Shown: piece after piece, positions 17,943 to 22,639 of the stretch
Layout: every line of letters begins with the position of its first letter
Numbering within the stretch: the first letter of the stretch is position 1
Assembly: GCA_938040985.1 (NCBI GenBank)
Contig: CALHZD010000077.1
Location: 1-22,639, forward strand
Origin: an uncultured Propionivibrio sp.
GTDB lineage: Bacteria; Pseudomonadota; Gammaproteobacteria; Burkholderiales; Rhodocyclaceae
Reading direction: 5' to 3'
DNA: 22,639 nt
Notes under the pieces: generated by a model
Database searches by the model: none
What the model saw: the letters and a program-made list of their open reading frames with translations, nothing else
Told to the model about the DNA's origin: nothing
Made by a program: the position numbers and the translations under genes

Positions 17943-19274
17943 ATGCGTAAAACATGGCTGGCAATTTCGCTGACGACGCTGGGCGCCTTTGTCTTTTCTT
18001 CCTCACTGATTGCTGCGCCGGCGCGTGGCAAGGCCAAAGCGCCTCGTAAAGCGCCAGCCGCTGCTGCGCCGGCAGGCGGCCCGGCTGAAATTGCGCTCGG
18101 CCATCAGCTCGAAGAAGATCGCGTGGCACGCATCATGCCCCTGATCGATGCGTTCAACAATCAGCATAAAGACGTGCGGGTGACGCTGGTGCGCCGCGCG
18201 GCGGGCGAAGCGCCCAAACAATTGAATCTGGTGACGAGCGCCGAACGGGAACAGTTCGTCGCACAGCGTGCGCACTTCAAACCGCTGCATGCGATCATGA
18301 AGGCGGCCAAAATCCCGTTCGATGCCCGTAAGCTCTCGCCTGCCTTGCGCGAAGGCCTGGTCGATGGACGCGGCCAGTTGTCGGCCCTGCCGCTGGCATT
18401 TTCGACGCCGGTGCTCTATATCAACAAAGCCGCGTTTCGCAAGGCGGGCCTGAATCCCGACACGCCGCCGAAGACCTGGGAGCAGATGCAGGATACGGCG
18501 GGCGCCCTGTACGCTTCGGGCGTCACCTGCCCCTTCACGACTTCATGGCCGGTGTGGGTATTTATCGATAACCTGAGCGCTTGGGACGGCGTCAGCGTCA
18601 GCGATGCCAAAGGACGGCCGATGTTCAACAGCCTGCCGCAGGTCAAGCACATCGCCATGATGGCTTCCTGGGTTAAAGCCAATTATTTCCATCCGGCCGG
18701 TCGCCGCGACGAGGGCGATAAGCGCTTTGCCAGCGGCGAATGCGCAATGCTGACCAGCACCTCCTCGCTCTATCCGCAGCTGCTGGCGAACAAGACGGTC
18801 GAAGCAGGCGTTTCTGCGTTGCCGTATCACGATGATGTTTATGGCGCGCCGAAAAACACGCTGGCCGACGGCGCCTCACTGTGGGCGCTCGACAAACTCA
18901 GCCCTGCGGAAACCCGCGGTGTCGCACAGTTTGTGAACTATCTGCTCAGCCCGGAAGTGCAGATTAACATGACGACGGCCGGCGGTTTCCTGCCGCTGAC
19001 ACCCGTGGCCAAGGCGACTGCCTCCAGCCGTCTGCTGAACCAGGATATGGCGGCGCTGAGCGTGGCGGAAGGGCAGTTGAGCCAGCATGCCGTTATGCCG
19101 AAGCTGCGTCCGGCGCAGAACGAACGGATGCGTATCGTGATCGACGAAGAGCTGGAAGCCGTCTGGGCAAATCGCAAACCGGCCAAGGAAGCGCTGGATA
19201 ACGCCGTGGCGCGGACGCAAGCGCTGTCGTCTGCGGGCGCACGTGCACCGGCAAAGGGCAAGCGCCGCAAATAA
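17943..19274 (+). CDS. ABC transporter substrate-binding protein (family 1, UgpB-like)
   Basis: A 443-residue periplasmic solute-binding protein of family 1. UgpB of E. coli, which binds glycerol-3-phosphate, is a well-known member. A signal peptide spans about residues 1-25 (MRKTWLAISLTTLG..., ending SLIAA), followed by a basic Ala/Pro/Lys linker and the binding domain. Family features include the LIDAFNNQHKDVRV block near the start, LPLAFSTPVLYINKAAFRKAGL, GECAMLTSTSS, and a late block ending in LLSPEVQINMTTAGGFLPL. The ligand cannot be read from the sequence. No permease or ATPase genes flank it, so it is either an orphan binding protein or part of a split system. The start ATG has AAGGA 7 nt upstream. 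A strong terminator follows, so it is monocistronic. Confidence 0.88.
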   Translation: MRKTWLAISLTTLGAFVFSSSLIAAPARGKAKAPRKAPAAAAPAGGPAEIALGHQLEEDRVARIMPLIDAFNNQHKDVRVTLVRRAAGEAPKQLNLVTSAEREQFVAQRAHFKPLHAIMKAAKIPFDARKLSPALREGLVDGRGQLSALPLAFSTPVLYINKAAFRKAGLNPDTPPKTWEQMQDTAGALYASGVTCPFTTSWPVWVFIDNLSAWDGVSVSDAKGRPMFNSLPQVKHIAMMASWVKANYFHPAGRRDEGDKRFASGECAMLTSTSSLYPQLLANKTVEAGVSALPYHDDVYGAPKNTLADGASLWALDKLSPAETRGVAQFVNYLLSPEVQINMTTAGGFLPLTPVAKATASSRLLNQDMAALSVAEGQLSQHAVMPKLRPAQNERMRIVIDEELEAVWANRKPAKEALDNAVARTQALSSAGARAPAKGKRRK

Positions 19275-19324
19275 GCCCGCTTTCACTTCGCCCGATCGCC
19301 TCGCCGGTGGCTGCGTCCGGGTTG

Positions 19325-19352
19325 AAAACCCCGCCCGTGTGGCGGGGTTTTT
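19325..19352 (+). terminator. Rho-independent terminator of the solute-binding protein gene
   Basis: AAAACCCCGCC and GGCGGGGTTTT form an 11-bp perfect stem around CGTGT and run into a T tract, 50 nt after the stop codon. A weaker hairpin (CGCTG/CAGCG near 19357-19370) followed by nine Ts at 19382-19390 may back it up. Confidence 0.92.
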
Positions 19353-19451
19353 GTTGGCGCTGTGCCAGCGTGGCCTAATCCTTTTTTTTTGCCCGGTTGC
19401 TGCGCGCCGTCGCCGTGGGTGGCATGGGCGGAGCCATTCGGCAGTGTTAGA

Positions 19452-19503
19452 ATCTGCAACCCATCTGCAACCCTCATGCTTCTTCCGTAACGCCTTCTTC
19501 CGT
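19452..19503 (+). repeat. Short direct repeats in the alaS leader
   Basis: ATCTGCAACCC occurs twice in perfect tandem (19452-19462, 19463-19473), and CTTCTTCCGT occurs twice (19479-19488, 19494-19503), all just before the alaS ribosome-binding site. A TAGAAT hexamer at 19448-19453 could be the alaS -10 box, without a clear -35. Confidence 0.5.
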
Positions 19504-19517
19504 CTCGGGAAAAATCA

Positions 19518-22412
19518 ATGAAAAGCGCTGAAATCCGCGAAAAATTCCTTAAATTTTTTGAATCCAAAGGGCATCAGATTGTCGCTTCCAGCTCACTCGT
19601 GCCCGCCAACGACCCCACGCTCATGTTCACCAACAGCGGCATGGTACAGTTCAAAGACGTGTTTCTCGGCACCGACAAACGCCCTTACAAACGCGCCACC
19701 AGCGTGCAGGCTTGCCTGCGCGCGGGCGGCAAGCACAATGACCTGGAAAGCGTCGGTTACACGGCGCGCCACCATACCTTCTTCGAGATGCTGGGCAACT
19801 GGAGCTTTGGCGACTACTTCAAGAAAGAAAGCCTGCAATGGGGCTGGGAACTGCTGACCCAGGTGTATGGCCTGCCGCCCGATCGATTGCTCGCCACCGT
19901 CTACCACGAAGACGACGAGGCCTATGACATTTGGACGAAAGTCATCGGCCTGCCGCCCGAGCGCGTGATTCGCATTGGCGACAACAAGGGCGGCAAATAC
20001 AAAAGCGACAACTTTTGGATGATGGCCGACACCGGCCCCTGCGGCCCGTGCAGCGAAATCTTTTACGACCACGGCCCGCACATCCCTGGCGGCCCGCCCG
20101 GCAGCCCCGATGAGGACGGCGACCGCTTCATCGAAATCTGGAACCACGTCTTCATGCAGTTTGAAATGCACGAAGACGGTAGTGTCACCAAACTGCCCGC
20201 GCCCTGCGTGGATACTGGCATGGGGCTGGAGCGCGTGGCTGCCATTTTGCAGGGCGTGCACAGCAATTACGAAATTGACCTGTTCCAAAAACTGATTCAG
20301 GCCGCCGCGCGCGAAACCGGCGTGCCCTACAGCCAGGACGTGCCCAGCCTGAAAGTGATTGCCGACCACATCCGCGCTTGCGCTTTTCTGATTGCGGACG
20401 GCGTCATTCCCAGCAACGAAGGCCGCGGCTACGTGCTGCGCCGCATCATCCGCCGCGCCATCCGCCACGGCTACAAGCTGGGGCAGAAGCAGCCTTTCTT
20501 CTATAAACTTGTGCCTGATCTGGTGCAGGAAATGGGCAGCGCCTACCCGCACCTGAAAGAGCAGCAAACCCGCATCATGGAAGCGCTGCGCGACGAAGAA
20601 GTGCGTTTTGGCGAAACGCTGGAAAACGGCATGGAGTTGTTTAACAAAGTGCTGGCGGGTATGAAGTTCCTGAAACTCGAAAGCCTGCTGCCCGCCGAAG
20701 GTATGGAAGAACCGCTGAAACTGGAAACGGCAGATGATATTGAATTCTTTGCCGTCTCGCGCAGTGCAGCCGGGCGCAAGCAGGTTGTCCTCTCCACGCG
20801 GGAAACCGGCCGTCTTAACGAAAAACTGGTTGTCGATTTGAAAGACGTTTTGGATAACGCCGACCAGCCCAAAGCCGAAGATAAACGCCCATTTGCCGTT
20901 GCGCTTGAAACCTATCTGAAAGCCAACATCGCCAACAGCAAGCTCATCATGCCCGGCGAGCACATCTTCAAGCTATACGACACCTACGGCTTTCCCTACG
21001 ACCTGACCGCCGATATGGCGCGTGAGCTGGGCATTGATCTGGACAAAGACGGTTTTGAGCGCGAAATGCAGTCCCAGCGCGCCCGTGCCCGCGCCGCCGG
21101 CAAGTTCAAGATGGATAAGCTGCTCGAATACGACGGCGAAGCGGGCATCTTTACCGGTTACGAGGAAATGGCTCACGACGCTTGCCGCGTCGTTGCGCTG
21201 TACGCTGATGGCGCCAGCGCGAACGAACTGAAAGCGGGGCAGGCCGGCGTGGTCGTGCTCGACACCACGCCTTTCTACGCCGAAAGCGGCGGCCAGGTGG
21301 GCGATGCCGGCCGGCTCGCCGCCCCCGGTGTGGTGTTTGATGTGGCCGACACGCAAAAAATCAAGGCCGGCGTGCACGGCCATCACGGTGTGCTCACACA
21401 GGGCGTGCTCAAGGTAGGCGATGCCGTGCAGGCGCAGGTCGATGCCGCGCGCCGCGCCGCCACCATGCGCAACCACAGCGTCACTCACCTCATGCACAAG
21501 GCCCTGCGCGAAGTGCTGGGCGATCATGTGCAGCAAAAAGGCTCGCTGGTCGATGCGGATAAAACCCGTTTCGACTTCACGCACGGCGCGCCCGTCACGC
21601 CGCAGCAGATCGCCGAAGTCGAGCGCCGCGTAAATGCCGGAATCCTCGCCAATACCGCCACTCGGGCGCGCCTCATGACTATCGATGAGGCTCGCACAAC
21701 CGGCGCCATGATGCTCTTTGGCGAAAAATACGGCGACACCGTGCGCGTGCTCGATATTGGAGAAAGCCGCGAATTGTGCGGCGGCACGCATGTGGCGCGC
21801 ACGGGCGATATCGGTCTATTCAAGATTGTGGCCGAAGCCGGCGTCGCTGCCGGCATCCGCCGCGTGGAAGCCATCACCGGCCTCAATGCCTTGCACTGGG
21901 TGCAGGCGACCGAAAGCACCGTGCAAGCCGCCGCTGCCGCCCTGCATACGCCTGCCGCCGATCTGGAAGGCCGCCTGCAGCAAACGCTTGACCATGTCAG
22001 GGCGCTGGAAAAAGAAATTGCCATGCTCAAGGGCAAGCTGGCCGCCTCGCAAGGCGACGAACTTGCCGCCCTGGCCGTCGATGTCGGCGGCGTCAACGTG
22101 CTGACCGCGCGGCTGGACGGGGCCGACGCCAAAACCCTGCGCGAGACGCTGGACAAACTCAAGGACAAACTCAAAACCGCCGCCATCGTGCTCGCCGCCG
22201 TGGAGGGCGACAAAGTGCAACTGGCCGCCGGCGTGACCAAAGACCGCGTGGGCAAAATCAAGGCGGGCGAACTCGTCAACTTCGTCGCCCAGCAGGTCGG
22301 CGGCAAAGGCGGCGGCAAGCCCGACATGGCCATGGCCGGCGGCACCGATGCCAGCAAACTGCCCGCCGCACTGCACAGCGTGCAGGGGTGGGTGGCCGAG
22401 AAGCTGGCGTAA
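19518..22412 (+). CDS. alaS: Alanine--tRNA ligase
   Basis: Alanyl-tRNA synthetase, 964 residues, which charges tRNA-Ala in the cytoplasm. The class II catalytic core is clear: HHTFFEMLGNWSFGDYF (about 85-100), DTGPCGPCSEI (about 171-181) and GMGLERVA (about 234-241). The editing domain carries its metal ligands: His653 and His657 in HSVTHLMH, and Cys754 and His758 in CGGTHV. The C-Ala domain ends with QQVGGKGGGKPDMAMAGG. The E. coli enzyme has 876 residues; the excess comes from one insertion at about residues 382-475, between the tRNA-recognition helices and the FKLYDTYGFP block. The frame is intact throughout. Start ATG with GGGAA 6 nt upstream. It is the last complete gene and is followed by a terminator. 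Confidence 0.97.
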   Translation: MKSAEIREKFLKFFESKGHQIVASSSLVPANDPTLMFTNSGMVQFKDVFLGTDKRPYKRATSVQACLRAGGKHNDLESVGYTARHHTFFEMLGNWSFGDYFKKESLQWGWELLTQVYGLPPDRLLATVYHEDDEAYDIWTKVIGLPPERVIRIGDNKGGKYKSDNFWMMADTGPCGPCSEIFYDHGPHIPGGPPGSPDEDGDRFIEIWNHVFMQFEMHEDGSVTKLPAPCVDTGMGLERVAAILQGVHSNYEIDLFQKLIQAAARETGVPYSQDVPSLKVIADHIRACAFLIADGVIPSNEGRGYVLRRIIRRAIRHGYKLGQKQPFFYKLVPDLVQEMGSAYPHLKEQQTRIMEALRDEEVRFGETLENGMELFNKVLAGMKFLKLESLLPAEGMEEPLKLETADDIEFFAVSRSAAGRKQVVLSTRETGRLNEKLVVDLKDVLDNADQPKAEDKRPFAVALETYLKANIANSKLIMPGEHIFKLYDTYGFPYDLTADMARELGIDLDKDGFEREMQSQRARARAAGKFKMDKLLEYDGEAGIFTGYEEMAHDACRVVALYADGASANELKAGQAGVVVLDTTPFYAESGGQVGDAGRLAAPGVVFDVADTQKIKAGVHGHHGVLTQGVLKVGDAVQAQVDAARRAATMRNHSVTHLMHKALREVLGDHVQQKGSLVDADKTRFDFTHGAPVTPQQIAEVERRVNAGILANTATRARLMTIDEARTTGAMMLFGEKYGDTVRVLDIGESRELCGGTHVARTGDIGLFKIVAEAGVAAGIRRVEAITGLNALHWVQATESTVQAAAAALHTPAADLEGRLQQTLDHVRALEKEIAMLKGKLAASQGDELAALAVDVGGVNVLTARLDGADAKTLRETLDKLKDKLKTAAIVLAAVEGDKVQLAAGVTKDRVGKIKAGELVNFVAQQVGGKGGGKPDMAMAGGTDASKLPAALHSVQGWVAEKLA

Positions 22413-22439
22413 ACGCCTGGCCCCTGCCCCATGAAACCC

Positions 22440-22477
22440 AAGCGGTGCGCCGGCAAACCAGCCCACCGCTTTTTTTG
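22440..22477 (+). terminator. Rho-independent terminator of alaS
   Basis: AAGCGGTG and CACCGCTT pair over 8 bp around a 16-nt loop and lead straight into a run of Ts (22470-22477), 27 nt after the alaS stop. Confidence 0.8.
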
Positions 22478-22570
22478 GCCCCAGGCTTGACGCGCGCCAA
22501 AACGCTGAAAAAAGCCATGCAAATCCAGGGCTAAAACATGAAAAAATTATTTTGAATCAACAAGTTAAGG

Positions 22571-22576
22571 TATAAT
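22571..22576 (+). promoter_or_regulatory. Perfect TATAAT box just before the octamer repeat
   Basis: TATAAT lies in an AT-rich patch (about 22531-22580) that contrasts with the GC-rich surroundings. TTGAAT at 22552-22557 is only 13 bp upstream, shorter than a normal spacer; TTATTT 18 bp upstream is a poor match. If it is used as a -10, the transcript would start within the repeat. Confidence 0.35.
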
Positions 22577-22580
22577 TATG

Positions 22581-22639
22581 CCCAGCAGCCCAGCAGCCCA
22601 GCAGCCCAGCAGCCCAGCAGCCCAGCAGCCCAGCAGCCC
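22581..22639 (+). repeat. Perfect tandem octanucleotide repeat (CCCAGCAG)n, cut by the window end
   Basis: Seven full copies of CCCAGCAG plus three bases of an eighth follow one another without mismatch and run off the end of the window, so the true copy number is unknown. An ATG at 22578-22580 precedes the first copy directly, with TTAAGG 7 nt before it as a possible ribosome-binding site. Read from that ATG the tract encodes the repeated octapeptide PSSPAAQQ. No frame contains a stop. Because 8 is not a multiple of 3, gain or loss of one unit would shift the downstream frame. Confidence 0.85.

Noticed and set aside
19593..20963. 456-codon open frame on the minus strand
   Set aside because: It is antisense to the catalytic half of alaS; its open length follows from alaS codon bias.
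22581..22639. CRISPR array at the window end
   Set aside because: The 8-bp unit repeats with no spacers and no cas genes are nearby; it is a simple tandem repeat.

Overview
The window looks like a chromosomal segment of a GC-rich betaproteobacterium. The best evidence is the co-directional block of a YhdP/AsmA-like protein, a carbon-nitrogen hydrolase and TldD, an order I associate with Betaproteobacteria. The remaining genes are also of proteobacterial type. I see no phage genes, transposases, tRNA, rRNA or CRISPR array. The assignment to a group is inference; no marker gene here fixes a genus.

Layout. Positions 1-548 hold no recognisable gene but contain a cluster of degenerate palindromic repeats. 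Then, on the + strand: yhdP-like (549-4799), nitrilase-family hydrolase (4783-5631) and tldD (5706-7217), which are probably one transcription unit. A strong stem-loop precedes a homoserine-dehydrogenase-like oxidoreductase with a SAF domain (7341-8765). A 490-bp non-coding stretch follows, rich in nested inverted repeats and ending in a good sigma70-type promoter. That promoter serves a compact envelope-stress cluster: a ribbon-helix-helix-like protein of unknown function (9253-9777), PspA (9770-10471), YqiJ (10489-11127) and the flotillin YqiK (11186-12853). Next come a GT39/ArnT-like membrane glycosyltransferase (12982-14595, +), a PduO-type cobalamin adenosyltransferase (14627-15187, -), a divergent PP2C phosphatase (15306-16157, +), the DEAD-box helicase RhlE (16309-17769, -), a divergent solute-binding protein with no transporter partners (17943-19274, +) and alaS (19518-22412, +). 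The window ends inside a perfect 8-bp tandem repeat.

How the parts work together. Much of the segment concerns the cell envelope: YhdP (phospholipid transport to the outer membrane), PspA/YqiJ/YqiK (inner-membrane stress and membrane microdomains), the GT39 transferase (glycan or lipid A modification) and a periplasmic binding protein. The others are housekeeping: metabolite repair (Nit), TldD peptidase, RNA helicase, alanyl-tRNA synthetase and B12 adenosylation.

The most unusual items are: the terminal CCCAGCAG octamer tract, which sits directly after a TATAAT box and an ATG and could be a phase-variable locus; the four-gene RHH-like/PspA/YqiJ/flotillin cluster; an AlaS about 88 residues longer than the E. 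coli enzyme because of one internal insertion; the palindromic repeat cluster upstream of yhdP; and the structured non-coding stretch at 8815-8991.
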